Assembly (NCBI GenBank): GCA_963826105.1
Contig: CAWGWA010000008.1
Coordinates: 62,001-126,000, forward strand
Direction of reading: 5' to 3'
Source: WHTI01 sp963826105
Lineage (GTDB): Bacteria; Actinomycetota; CADDZG01; WHSQ01
Length of the DNA stretch: 64,000 bases
A program made the translations under genes and the position numbers. Positions within the stretch are counted from its first letter, which is position 1; each line of letters begins with the position of its first letter. The notes under the pieces are model-generated. The model ran no database searches. It worked only from the letters and a program-made list of their open reading frames with translations, and was not told the origin of the DNA. Of the stretch, positions 24,312 through 33,394 are shown in pieces.

Positions 24312-25439
24312 TCAAGCGTTGTCGGGCACCTCGTCACCGCATACCGAGCAGTGCGGGTCCTTGCGAACCTTGACCTCGGCGAAGCGGGTCGACTGCGCAT
24401 CGAAGGTAAGGAGACGCCCGACGAGCGGCTCTCCGTAACCGATCAGGAGCTTCAGTGCCTCATTCGCCTGGAGCGAACCGACGATGCCGGGGAGCACTCC
24501 GAGAACACCCGCCTCGCTGCACGACGGTGCCAGCTCGGGTGGTGGTGCTTCCGGATAGAGGCAGCGGTAGCAGGGGCCGTCGCCGGGAACGAAGGTCGAG
24601 ACCATCCCTTCGAAGCGGAAGATCGATCCGTGGATGACGGGCTTGCCGAGGGGGACCGCGGCATCGTTGACGATGTAGCGCGTGTCGAAGTTGTCGGTTC
24701 CGTCAACGATCACGTCGTACTGCGAGATGACGTCGTTCACGTTCGAAGCGTCGAGTCGGAACGCGTGGATCTCGACGTTGACGTCGGGGTTGATCCCCTT
24801 GATCGTCTGCTTGGCCGATTCCGCTTTGAGCACCCCGATCCGATCGGTGGAATGGATCACCTGACGCTGAAGGTTGCTGTCATCGACAACATCGTTGTCG
24901 ATGATCCCGATCGTGCCGACACCTGCGGCCGCGAGATACAGAAGTGCGGGCGAGCCGAGCCCTCCGGCGCCGATCACGAGGACCTTGGAGTCGAGCAGCT
25001 TCAGCTGCCCTTCCTCACCGACCTGCGGCAGGATGATGTGCCGGGCGTACCGCTCGCGCTCGCTGGCATCGAGCATCCGGGGAACGCTGAAGTCGTAACC
25101 GAGGTCCTTCCAGCGAACGAAGCCGCCGGCCATCGAACTCACGTTGGTGTAGCCGAGGTCCTTAAGGGTCTTGGCCGAGAAGACGCTGCGCACCCCGGTC
25201 GCGCAGTAGACGACGACCTCGCTGTTCTTGTCGGGAACGACGTCCTCGATCCGGCTCTCGAAATGGGCCCGGGACAGATGGGCGGCTCCGGGCAGGATCC
25301 CTCCGGCGACCTCATCGTCCTCCCGGACGTCGAGCAGCCTCAACTGCTCTCCGGCCTCGAGGCGTGCCCGGACCTGCTCGGCCGTGGGTTCGTCGATCTC
25401 TTGCTTGAGCTGCTTTAGAAGGTCCCTGAAGTTCGCCAT
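24312..25439 (-). CDS. moeB: rhodanese-MoeB/ThiF fusion adenylyltransferase
   Basis: A 375-residue E1-like enzyme. Residues 20-115 form a rhodanese domain with active-site Cys79 in VVYCATGVRS; residues 128-375 form the ThiF/MoeB domain with GAGGLGSP (157-164), R-rich HIILPQVG start and zinc cysteines CYRC and CSVC near the end. Such proteins adenylate the C-terminal glycine of a ubiquitin-like sulfur carrier and pass sulfur to it for molybdopterin, thiamin, cysteine or thiouridine synthesis. In MoeZ/MOCS3 the rhodanese is C-terminal; here it is N-terminal. The carrier protein is not in the window. Confidence 0.9.
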   Translation of the reverse strand: MANFRDLLKQLKQEIDEPTAEQVRARLEAGEQLRLLDVREDDEVAGGILPGAAHLSRAHFESRIEDVVPDKNSEVVVYCATGVRSVFSAKTLKDLGYTNVSSMAGGFVRWKDLGYDFSVPRMLDASERERYARHIILPQVGEEGQLKLLDSKVLVIGAGGLGSPALLYLAAAGVGTIGIIDNDVVDDSNLQRQVIHSTDRIGVLKAESAKQTIKGINPDVNVEIHAFRLDASNVNDVISQYDVIVDGTDNFDTRYIVNDAAVPLGKPVIHGSIFRFEGMVSTFVPGDGPCYRCLYPEAPPPELAPSCSEAGVLGVLPGIVGSLQANEALKLLIGYGEPLVGRLLTFDAQSTRFAEVKVRKDPHCSVCGDEVPDNA

Positions 25440-25581
25440 GTTCCTACCTTACAATAGTTGTTAAATCGAGGCCACCGGGCCGGCGCCCGTCGCCGCACCG
25501 ATTAGGTTGGCCCATGGCTCTCTCCCTCATCCGGCGCCCTACCCAGAACGTCTTCCAGCCGTCCCCCTATTCCCCCCTGCC

Positions 25582-26640
25582 ATGAGGGCCGTGGTGTTCG
25601 CCTCCGGGGGGGTCGAGGTCGCCGAGGTCCCGGAACCGAAGGTTCTAGGAGCCGACCGATGCCGTGGTCGAGGTGTCCCTGAGTGCGATCTGTGGGTCCG
25701 ACCTCCACCTCCTCGACGGGAAGAACCCCGGGATGAAGGAGGGCGGGATCATCGGACACGAGTTCGTCGGTCACGTTGTCGCCGCCGGCTCCGGAGCGGA
25801 AGTCCACCCCGAAGGAACCCGGGTCGTCGGCTCGTTCCTGATCGTGTGCGGTGGGTGCGTCCCGTGCCGAGAGCGCCGGTTCAACCACTGCACCGAGCGA
25901 CGTGCTCTGGGGCTCGGCACCTTGACCGGTGATCTCGACGGCGCGCAAGCCGAGATGGTGCGCGTTCCCGTCGCCGATGTGAACCTCACCGCGCTGACCG
26001 GAGCGTTCTCCGAGGTCCCCGACGAGCAAGCGATCTTCTGTGGGGACGTGCTCGCTACCGGTACTTATGCCGCGCACCTTGCGGAGGCGGGCCCGGGAGA
26101 CACCGTCGTCGTTATCGGAGCGGGGCCCGTCGGCCTCCTGTGTGCCGCCTCGGTGCGCGCGCTCGGTGCGCGAGCGATCGTCCTCGATGCCGATCCGCAT
26201 CGGGTCGAGTTCGCTCGCGAGCGTATGGATCTCGAGGCTCTCGATGTGTCGGACGCAGATGCCGGCGAGGTCGTCGTGGAAGCAACCGGTGGAGCTATGG
26301 CCGCGGCGACGATCGAAGCGGTAGGACACGTCTCGGCGTTCCGGTCCGCGATGAGGACGACGGCGAACGGCGGCAGGGTGGTGATCGTCGGCGTGTACGG
26401 CTCCGAGCGCTACGAGCTACCGATGGGGATGGCGTGGATCCGGGGGCTCGATCTCCGGTTCTCGGGGATGGCCAACGTCCAGGCCCACTGGATCGACGCG
26501 CTGACCCAGGTGGCTTCGGGAGCGATCGATCCGACCGCGACCGTCACCCACCGGTTGCCGCTCGACGACGCGGTCGAGGGCTACAGGATTGTTCCGCGGA
26601 GCGCGAAGCCATGAAGGTGTTGCTGGAGGTTAAGAGCTAG
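25582..26640 (+). pseudogene. zinc-type alcohol/threonine dehydrogenase, two frame breaks
   Basis: An MDR-family dehydrogenase of about 352 residues. The start (MRAVVFASGGVEVAEVPEP) is in one frame; the body (DAVVEVSLSAICGSDLHLLD, GHEFVGHVVAAG, four zinc cysteines in CGGCVPCRERRFNHC, NAD motif VIGAGPVGLL) is in a second; the end (REAMKVLLEV) is in a third. Dropping one G from CTAGGAGCC (about 25648) gives KVLEPTDAVVEV, and a one-base insertion or two-base deletion near 26590-26598 restores the C-terminus and the stop at 26640. The catalytic parts look intact, which favours assembly indels over long decay, but as written the gene is broken. Confidence 0.75.
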
Positions 26641-26644
26641 AGAG

Positions 26645-26914
26645 CTAGGCCGACTTCTTGGTCTTCTCGGCGACGATGTCCTCGGCGGACTTGCCGCAGC
26701 CGGGACAGAACTTAGCGTCGGCCGGGACCTTCACCTCGCAGAACGGACACGGGCCCTCGACCTCTTCGGGGGTGTAGCCCTCCTTGAGACCGGTCTTGAA
26801 CTCCTTGCCCGCCTGGCCCATCGAGCGCGCCAGCTTGGGAAGGCGGCTGGCACCGAACAGCAGCAGCAATACCAGCAGGACGATGATCATCTCTCCACCG
26901 CCGGGAAAACTCAT
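26645..26914 (-). CDS. tatA: TatA/E-like translocase subunit with C-terminal zinc ribbon
   Basis: An 89-residue protein. Residues 1-45 are a standard TatA: a short periplasmic start (MSFPGGGE), hydrophobic helix MIIVLLVLLLLFGA, the hinge SRLPKLARSMG and amphipathic helix GKEFKTGLKEG. Instead of the usual disordered tail there is a zinc ribbon, CPFCEVKVPADAKFCPGCG, followed by a Lys-rich end. TatA forms the pore of the twin-arginine pathway. No tatC is in the window. The ribbon could sense metal or bind a partner on the cytoplasmic side; this is inference. It follows the broken F420 oxidoreductase on the same strand by 35 bases. Confidence 0.85.
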   Translation of the reverse strand: MSFPGGGEMIIVLLVLLLLFGASRLPKLARSMGQAGKEFKTGLKEGYTPEEVEGPCPFCEVKVPADAKFCPGCGKSAEDIVAEKTKKSA

Positions 26915-26949
26915 TCGGTCCCTCCGGATCGTTTAGTCGGAACTACGTC

Positions 26950-27959
26950 TCAGGCGAGCGCCGGGGCCACTTCGGTCCCGAGGAGCTCGATGTCTTCCTC
27001 GTCGGCCAGCTGGAACGGGAGTGCTCCCAGCGTCACCACTACCTCTTCGACACCGTTATCTCTGAGGGCGCCGAGCCTATCGACGACCTCGGAAACCGTT
27101 CCGGCGATGCCACTGCTCCCGGAACTCCTTCCAGGATACTCCCGGGGACCCGGTAAACACCCCTTTTGGGGTGCGGGACACGAGGCGGTCGTACCGGCGC
27201 TGTAGGTCGCGGTCGTCCCGTCCCACGAGGACGTAGGCCCCCACGCTGCGCTTCAGGGTGGCAGGGTCCCGGCCGGCCGCGGCACAGGCCGCGTGCGCGT
27301 AGTCGACCCTCTCGAAGTAGGTCTCGGACGATCCGATCCAGGAGAAGTTCCATCCGTCGGCCACCCGCACCGCGGTGCGGATCAACAGATCTCCCTTGCC
27401 GCCGATGAACACCGGTGGCCGCGGGCTCTGCTCCGGGGCCGGGCCGGACGACCGCACCGTCGATCGTGTAGTGGTCACCCTTGAAGGTCAGGTCCTCGCC
27501 GTCCAGGAGCCGGGTGATGATCTCGACCGACTCACCCAACCTCCTGATCCTGGTGCCGGCTCCGTCGAAGGGGATACCGGCGGCCCGGTACTCGGGCTCG
27601 TACCAGCCGCCCCCGATGCCGAGGTCCAGGCGCCCCCCGGACAGCCGGTCGAGGGTCGCCGCCATCTTGGCCACGAGCGCCGGGGGCCGGAAGTCGTTGC
27701 AGAGGGCGAGTGACCCGATGCGGATCGTTGAGGTGGCGGCCGCCAGTGCCGTCATGGTCGTCCAGCACTCGAGCGCGCCCTGCCTGGTGTCTGGACCGCC
27801 GTACTTGCTCCAGTCGAGGAAGAGGTGATCCGAAACCCACACCGAGGCGAGATCCGTGACGCTTCCGCGGCGAGGGCCGCGTCGCGGACCCCGGTCCACG
27901 ACACCGGCTCCCCACGGAGTGAGGTGTCGTAATGAGGGAAGAGCGAGCCCGAGGCGCAT
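26950..27959 (-). pseudogene. LLM-class F420-dependent oxidoreductase, at least four frame breaks
   Basis: The pieces spell one luciferase-like protein: MRLGLALP, then HYDTSLRGEPVSWTG and VRDAALAAEAS in another frame, then SVWVSDHLFLDWSKYGG through GDHYTIDGAVVRP in the first frame, then APEQSPRPPVFIGGKG through VSWKEFREQ in a third, and finally SGIAGTVSEVVDRLGAL to the stop at 26950. Breaks fall near 27935, 27848, 27440 (extra G in CCCGGCCCC) and 27111. All are single-base and leave normal protein sequence on both sides. The family uses cofactor F420 for hydride transfer. Either low-quality sequence or recent decay. Confidence 0.75.
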
Positions 27960-27969
27960 CGGGTCAGTC

Positions 27970-27982
27970 TAGAATCAAGGGG
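27970..27982 (+). promoter_or_regulatory. -10 box of a probably leaderless CBS gene
   Basis: TAGAAT at 27970-27975 ends six bases before the GTG start at 27982, so transcription would begin on or next to the start codon. No convincing -35 is seen 17 bases upstream. Confidence 0.45.
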
Positions 27983-28446
27983 TGAAGGTCTCCGACATCA
28001 TGACGCCCGCCGCACTAACCGATGCTCCCAACGACACGCTCGCGGAAGCGTCGGCCAAGATGTGGCAGCAACAGACCGGCTCACTCCTCGTGATGGAGGG
28101 CGACCGGCTGGCCGGCATCGTCACCGAACGGGACCTCCTTCGGTTCGTGGGCGAAGGAGGCGATCCCGCAGCGGTCAAGCTCAGCGACGTGATGACTAAG
28201 GATCCGGTGACCGTCTCGGACACGACCCATCTCAAGGATGCCGCCGAGATCATGTTCGAAAGGTGGTTCCGCCACCTGCCCGTCGTCAACGCCGACGGCA
28301 AGGTCGTGGGAGTCATCTCGCTCCGCGATCTCCTGGGGCTCGTGGCTCGTAGCTTCGAGGAACCCGAGGCACTGCAGAAGCTCACGGGACTCAAGCTGGT
28401 CCGCGACGCTCGCATCGAACGCGTCGAGGCCGGCGACCTCGACTAG
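27982..28446 (+). CDS. twin CBS-domain protein
   Basis: A 154-residue protein consisting of two CBS motifs (VSDIMTPAALTDAPNDTLAE and LSDVMTKDPVTVSDTTHLKD starts) with the typical GIVTERDLLRF and GVISLRDLLGL ends. CBS pairs bind adenosine nucleotides and act as energy sensors or regulators. There is no attached effector domain. The GTG start appears leaderless. It ends in a four-base tail-to-tail overlap with the HD-GYP gene. Confidence 0.88.
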   Translation: MKVSDIMTPAALTDAPNDTLAEASAKMWQQQTGSLLVMEGDRLAGIVTERDLLRFVGEGGDPAAVKLSDVMTKDPVTVSDTTHLKDAAEIMFERWFRHLPVVNADGKVVGVISLRDLLGLVARSFEEPEALQKLTGLKLVRDARIERVEAGDLD

Positions 28447-29546
28447 AGGCGTCTGAGGTAACCCCAGTCGGGGGTTTCGATCGCCGCGTCTCCCAGCTCT
28501 ATCTGCATCGAGGCGAGGTTCAACTCGTCGACCGCGTTCGGGGACTCCACGACCTTCATGAAGGCATCGACCGTCGCCGGATCGTAGAGACGACCCCGAT
28601 TGCCTGCGATCTCCTCGATCGCCTCGGTGGTCGAACGACTTTGACGGAAGACACGTGATGACGTGATCGCGTCGAAGCTGTCTGCTACCCGCACGATGCG
28701 AGCGAGGCGCGGGATGCCGAGTCCCGCTAGCCCGTAGGGGTAGCCGGAACCGTCGTGGTTCTCGTGATGGTGAAGGACGGCCCCGATGACCTCCGGGTAG
28801 AGATGGATCGGTCTGAGGATCCTGGCCCCGATAACTGGATGCGTCTTGAGGATCTCCCACTCCTGATCCGTAGGGGCGGATGCTTTCAGGAGGACGTGAT
28901 CCGGGACGCCTACCTTCCCGATGTCGTGGAGTAGACCCGCGAGGTACGCCTGGTCCTGGTCCACGTAACCCAACACGTCGGCGGTCCGTTGCGCGAGGAG
29001 CGCGACCGAGATCGAGTGACCTTTGACGTAGGGATCGCGCGCTTCGAGGGTCATGACGAGCGAGTTGATGATGCGCGAGTGGAGCCGGTCGCTCTCGGAC
29101 GCGAGTTGAAGACCCTGATAGGACTCCGAGAACCGGAAGATGCACTCGTGGAGCGCGTCGAGCAGATCCTCTTCGCATTCGACGGAGTTCTCATCGAGGA
29201 ACGGCTTGACCGCGTGACGCCCGGCCAGAAGGGCGCGCTGGAGATCGTGCTCGAGGTCGAGGCCGCGCGAGGCCCGTCGGAGCACGAGTCCGTCGATCAC
29301 TAGCTGCACGTCTCCCCAATCGCCCCGATCGAAGACCCTCACGAGCGCGCCGATCAGGGCGTTCAGATGACGATCGAGATCCGGAGAGTGAGACCGGTCG
29401 GCAGCACTAACGCTCGCCAGCCAGGCGGCGCCGATCTCGTCTCGGTGCGACCTGAGGACCTCCGCGAGGCGCAGATGGCTGGCCGAGATCTTTCCGTCGG
29501 CCGCGATCGTTCGTGATCCGTCCGCCCACCGCTCGCTCTTTCCCAT
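28443..29546 (-). CDS. HD-GYP cyclic-di-GMP phosphodiesterase
   Basis: A 367-residue protein. The N-terminal 150 residues are helical and resemble RsbRD/globin-like sensor modules. The C-terminal domain has HD in LLHDIGKVGVPD, the HHENHDGSGYP motif containing GYP, and VRVADSFDAITS. HD-GYP enzymes degrade cyclic-di-GMP to GMP. With the GGDEF-EAL protein at 3118 it shows that this second messenger is used. Confidence 0.9.
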   Translation of the reverse strand: MGKSERWADGSRTIAADGKISASHLRLAEVLRSHRDEIGAAWLASVSAADRSHSPDLDRHLNALIGALVRVFDRGDWGDVQLVIDGLVLRRASRGLDLEHDLQRALLAGRHAVKPFLDENSVECEEDLLDALHECIFRFSESYQGLQLASESDRLHSRIINSLVMTLEARDPYVKGHSISVALLAQRTADVLGYVDQDQAYLAGLLHDIGKVGVPDHVLLKASAPTDQEWEILKTHPVIGARILRPIHLYPEVIGAVLHHHENHDGSGYPYGLAGLGIPRLARIVRVADSFDAITSSRVFRQSRSTTEAIEEIAGNRGRLYDPATVDAFMKVVESPNAVDELNLASMQIELGDAAIETPDWGYLRRL

Positions 29547-29641
29547 CGCTACGACTCCCGCTCCCGATCTAGGTGGTCCCCCCGTACGCCGGGACGATTC
29601 CTACCCAGCCTAGGGGTATACGGAGCGAGGCGCGAGATCCT

Positions 29642-30815
29642 TCAGATCTTGTATTTCTCGAGCAGGCGGCGGGCGATGACCTGCTTCTGGATCTCGGACG
29701 TGCCCTCGCCGATCAAAAGGAACGGAGCGTCCCGGTAGAGGCGCTCCACGGTGAACTCCTTCGAGTACCCGTAGCCACCATGGACACGGAGCGCCGCGAG
29801 CGTGATGTCGTGGCACGCCTCGGAGGCGAACAGCTTGGCCATCCCGGCCTCGAGATCGCTGCGCTCGCCGGCGTCCTTCTTGGCTGCCGCCTGCATCAGC
29901 ATCAAGCGGGCCGCTTCGAGCTTGGTCCCCATGTCTGCGATGTGCATCTGGATCGCCTGGTGCTCGCAGATCGGCTTACCGAATGCCTTGCGCTCCTGGC
30001 TGTACTTGATGGCTTCCTCGAATGCGCGTGTCGAGACCCCGACCGGCACGCGCGGCAACGTTCACGCGACCGATCTCGATCCCGTCGAGCACCTGACGGA
30101 AGCCCTTGCCCTCTTCGGTGCCGAGCAGCTGCGAGGTCGGACAGCGGTAGTCCGAGAACGTCATCTCTGTCGTCTCGACGCCCTTGTAGCCCATCTTCTC
30201 GATGTTCTTGCCGACGTCGAGCCCCGGCGATGGCTTCGCGACACCCGCTTCTTTCTCGACGATGAGCATGCTCATGCCCTTGTGGGGAGGGTCGATCTCG
30301 GTGTCGGTTTTGACGAGAGTCATGACGATGCCCGAACGGAGTCCATTGGTCAGCCACATCTTCTGGCCGTTGATGACGTAGTCGTCGCCGTCCTTGATGG
30401 CCTTGGTGCGGATCGCCTGGACATCGGAACCGGCTTCGGGCTCGCTCATCGCCAGAGCGGCGCGGATCTCGCCGGTCGCCATCTGCGGGAGGTACTTCTG
30501 CTTCTGTTCGTCGGTCCCGAATTTGCCGATGAGGTAGTTGCCCATGAAGTGCGTGTTGAGGACGCCGGAGAGGCTCATCCATCCGCGGGCGAGCTCAACC
30601 ACGCACAGGGCGTAGGTCGTGAGGCTCTCGCCGATGCCGCCGTATTCCTCGGGGATGTTGAGCCCGAACAGGCCCATCTCTTTCATCTGCTCGACGATCG
30701 CCTCGGGGAACTCGTCTTTGTGTTCCATCTCGTCGGCGACCGGTATGACGTCCTTCTCGATGAACGACCGGACCGTGGAGACGATCTCCTTCTGCATCTC
30801 GGTGAGTTCGGTCAC
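29642..30815 (-). CDS. acyl-CoA dehydrogenase (one frame break)
   Basis: About 390 residues in two frames. The first part (VTELTEMQKEIVSTVRSFIE to GIEIGRVNVAAR) includes the FAD loop AMSEPEAGSDVQAIRT and WLTNG; the second (VGVSTRAFEEAIKYSQERKA to RRLLEKYKI) contains the HGGYGYSKEF region and GEGTSEIQ, where catalytic Glu is expected nearby. Removing one base from the GG pair near 30045 gives AARAVGVSTRAFEEA, the normal family sequence. It would oxidise an acyl-CoA at the alpha-beta bond. The GTG start 30815 overlaps the lyase stop (GTGA). Confidence 0.8.
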
Positions 30816-31762
30816 TTGGACGCCCATTCCGCCTTGAAGTCGGCGTAGGTCTTCTGCGTCTTCATGCCGGCGGCGTGGCCGCGCTCGGCGAACTGAACGG
30901 CCATCTTGCGAGATGCCTCGTCGATCATCTCGTTGCCGAACATCACGGCGCCGGTGCGATCGACCTCGGTCGCCTCCTTGTAGGCCTCGAGCAGGGCTTC
31001 GGCCTTGTCGAACTCCTCCTGCGACGGCTTGAAGACATCGTTCAGCACGTCGATCTGGCCCGGGTGGAGAGCCCATTTGCCGTCGTAGCCGAGGGCTCGG
31101 GCCCGCATCGCCATCTCGCGGAACCCGTCGAGGTCCTTGATCAAGAGATAGGGACCATCGATCGCCTGGAGGCCGGCATCGCGGGCCGCGACCAGGATCG
31201 TCTCGAGGACCCAGTGGAAGTGGTCACCCGGGTAGCCGGGCATCGGCATCCCGGCCGTGACGGTCGGCAGCCCCAGCGACGCGGACATGTCCGCGGGACC
31301 GAAGATCAGGGTCTCGGCGCGGTCCGAAGCGTGGGCGATCCGGTTGATGTTCTTGAGTCCGGTCGCGGTTTCGATCTGGATCTCGAGGCCGATCCGCTTA
31401 TCGAGACCCAGGTTCGTCTCGATCATGCGCAGCATGTGATCGACGAACTTGACCTCGTGCGCGTACTGGACCTTCGGGATCATGAGGCAATCGAGGTGCT
31501 CGTGAGCCCCTTCGACGATCGTCCTGATGTCGTCGGCCGCCCATTGGGTGTCGATCGAGTTGATCCGAACGACGACGGTCTTGTCACCCCAGTCGTTGTT
31601 CTTGAGGGCATCGATCACGTTGCCGCGCGCTTCTTCCTTGGCCAGCGGCGCGACGGAATCCTCGAGGTCCATGAAGACCTGGTCGGCGGGAAGGCTCGGG
31701 GCTTTGCCCAACATCTTCGGACTCGAGCCCGGAACGGACAGGCAGGAACGGCGTGCTCGCAT
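30812..31762 (-). CDS. HpcH/HpaI-CitE-type CoA ester lyase (malyl-CoA lyase-like)
   Basis: A 316-residue TIM-barrel lyase. Recognisable features are RRSCLSVPGSSPKML at the N-terminus, the Mg-binding DLEDSVAP segment, IGLEIQIETATGL and FGPADMSASLG, and DGKWALHPGQID near the C-terminus. The family cleaves or forms malyl-CoA, beta-methylmalyl-CoA or citramalyl-CoA. Coupling by overlap to an acyl-CoA dehydrogenase suggests a short acyl-CoA route, for example C4-C5 acid degradation or assimilation. Confidence 0.88.
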   Translation of the reverse strand: MRARRSCLSVPGSSPKMLGKAPSLPADQVFMDLEDSVAPLAKEEARGNVIDALKNNDWGDKTVVVRINSIDTQWAADDIRTIVEGAHEHLDCLMIPKVQYAHEVKFVDHMLRMIETNLGLDKRIGLEIQIETATGLKNINRIAHASDRAETLIFGPADMSASLGLPTVTAGMPMPGYPGDHFHWVLETILVAARDAGLQAIDGPYLLIKDLDGFREMAMRARALGYDGKWALHPGQIDVLNDVFKPSQEEFDKAEALLEAYKEATEVDRTGAVMFGNEMIDEASRKMAVQFAERGHAAGMKTQKTYADFKAEWASK

Positions 31763-31784
31763 CGCTTATCTCCTCGTTCTGGTC

Positions 31785-33374
31785 CTACTCGACGTAACCG
31801 AGACCGCGGAGGTGCTCCTCGATCTCTCCTTCTTCATCTTCGCTGAGCCCCGCGTCGGTTGCCTCGCTTGCGGTGCCCGCAAGGGATTCGTCGACGGTGA
31901 ACTCGACTCCTTCTCCAACGAGCGAAGTAAGTACCTTCCCGTCCCGCGGCGTGGCCGAAGGCACACCAAGGGCGGCCATGGCGGTCGGTCCCAGGTCGAT
32001 CAACTCGGCGGTCTCGGCGATCGGGCCCGGAGTGACGCCCGGACCGGTCGCCACCACAACGCCCTCGAGGCGGTGATCGCCCGACAGCCAGTCGGCCTTC
32101 TCGACCATCGTCCGTGCGTGGGTCAGGGAGTAGAAGGGGGCCGGGACGAGAAGCAGGTCGGGAGCGGTATCGAGGAACTTGCCGCTGAGGACCTCCTCCT
32201 TGCGATAGATCTTCCCGATCGGAGCGTCGCCGGTCTCGGGGTCGCGGAACGCGCCGAGCGCCTCGGCGACCTCATCGCGGACCTTCTCGTAGTCCTTCGG
32301 ATCGACGATCCCTCCGGGCTCACGACCCTTGAGGTTGACCGACACGCCCTCGCCGGTCGAAACGACGCTCGTATAGACGCGCGTCTTGGACCAGTCGATC
32401 GGCGAAGCGGGGATCGAGATCTTGCCGTGCAGTTTGAAGATGTCGTAGAGGCGGCGAGCGATACGCCGGCCCGGCCCCCAGCGGATGAGGTCGAAGGCGA
32501 AGGAGCCCCGGCCGAACTCGAGGTAGCCAAGATGCTTGAGGATCCGGTCCATCGTGCAGGTACGGGTGCACGCCTGGTGCCCGTGGTCCGACATGAACAT
32601 CACGAGATCGTCGTCGGTCGTGCGCTTCAACAACTCCGCGAGCCCGTCATCGAGTTGCTTGTAGACGCCTCGGACCTTGGCGGCGGTCTCGGTCTTGCTC
32701 ATCTCTGCGTACGCCGGGTGCTCGGGATGGATGTACTCCATCAAGCAGTGCTGGATCCGGTCCGTTGAGACGTACACCAGCACGCCGAAGTCCCACTCGG
32801 TCGTGTCGAGCAGGTACTCGAACGCGTGCTGGCGTTTGGCGGTGATCTCCGCGCACTCCTCGATGAACGCATCGGGACGGTTGCGGTACGTGGTCCACGA
32901 CATCCCGTTGATCGGGAACGGAGCCTTCGCGTCGAGTTCCTGCTGTAGTTCGGTGGGATAGGTGTAGGAGCGACTGGCCGGCAGCACTCCTCCGCCGATC
33001 ACCTTGCCCTTCATCGCCGGGGTGGGAAAGGTGAGTGGGATGTTGAGAGCCAGGCTCGTCTTGTCGGCGCGCGTGAAGTCCTCGAAGATCGTGGGCGCCT
33101 TGATCGAGCGATAGGTTATCGGGAGGCGCTTGGACACCCCCGGCTTGTGCTCGAGGATGTCGAAGACTCCATGTCCGGCAGGGTTGAGGCCGGTCATGAA
33201 CGAGGGCCATGCGCACCACGAATGTGAGGGAACGGTGGACAAACAGTCCCCGTATGCCCCACGCTGCATCAGGTTGGCGAGGTTAGGAAGGTCCCCTGCA
33301 TCGAGCATCGGGCGGAGGATCTTCCAGTCGACTCCGTCCCAGCCGATGATGAGGACTCTGTTGGGTTTCGACAC
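31785..33374 (-). CDS. alkaline-phosphatase-superfamily phosphodiesterase
   Basis: A 529-residue type I phosphodiesterase/nucleotide pyrophosphatase-like protein. Metal ligands can be seen in VLIIGWDGVDWKIL, DHGHQAC and MFMSDHGHQ; the nucleophile region is SHSWCAWPSFMTGLNPAGHG. Its cytoplasmic or exported location is unclear because no signal peptide is visible. It precedes the lyase and acyl-CoA dehydrogenase on the same strand by 22 bases but a metabolic link is not evident. Substrate unknown. Confidence 0.82.
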   Translation of the reverse strand: MSKPNRVLIIGWDGVDWKILRPMLDAGDLPNLANLMQRGAYGDCLSTVPSHSWCAWPSFMTGLNPAGHGVFDILEHKPGVSKRLPITYRSIKAPTIFEDFTRADKTSLALNIPLTFPTPAMKGKVIGGGVLPASRSYTYPTELQQELDAKAPFPINGMSWTTYRNRPDAFIEECAEITAKRQHAFEYLLDTTEWDFGVLVYVSTDRIQHCLMEYIHPEHPAYAEMSKTETAAKVRGVYKQLDDGLAELLKRTTDDDLVMFMSDHGHQACTRTCTMDRILKHLGYLEFGRGSFAFDLIRWGPGRRIARRLYDIFKLHGKISIPASPIDWSKTRVYTSVVSTGEGVSVNLKGREPGGIVDPKDYEKVRDEVAEALGAFRDPETGDAPIGKIYRKEEVLSGKFLDTAPDLLLVPAPFYSLTHARTMVEKADWLSGDHRLEGVVVATGPGVTPGPIAETAELIDLGPTAMAALGVPSATPRDGKVLTSLVGEGVEFTVDESLAGTASEATDAGLSEDEEGEIEEHLRGLGYVE

Positions 33375-33394
33375 GCTGGGAGGTTAGCAGGCTG

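Noticed and set aside
31527..32768. A 413-codon plus-strand open frame
   Set aside because: Antisense to the lyase and phosphodiesterase genes, with non-protein-like composition.
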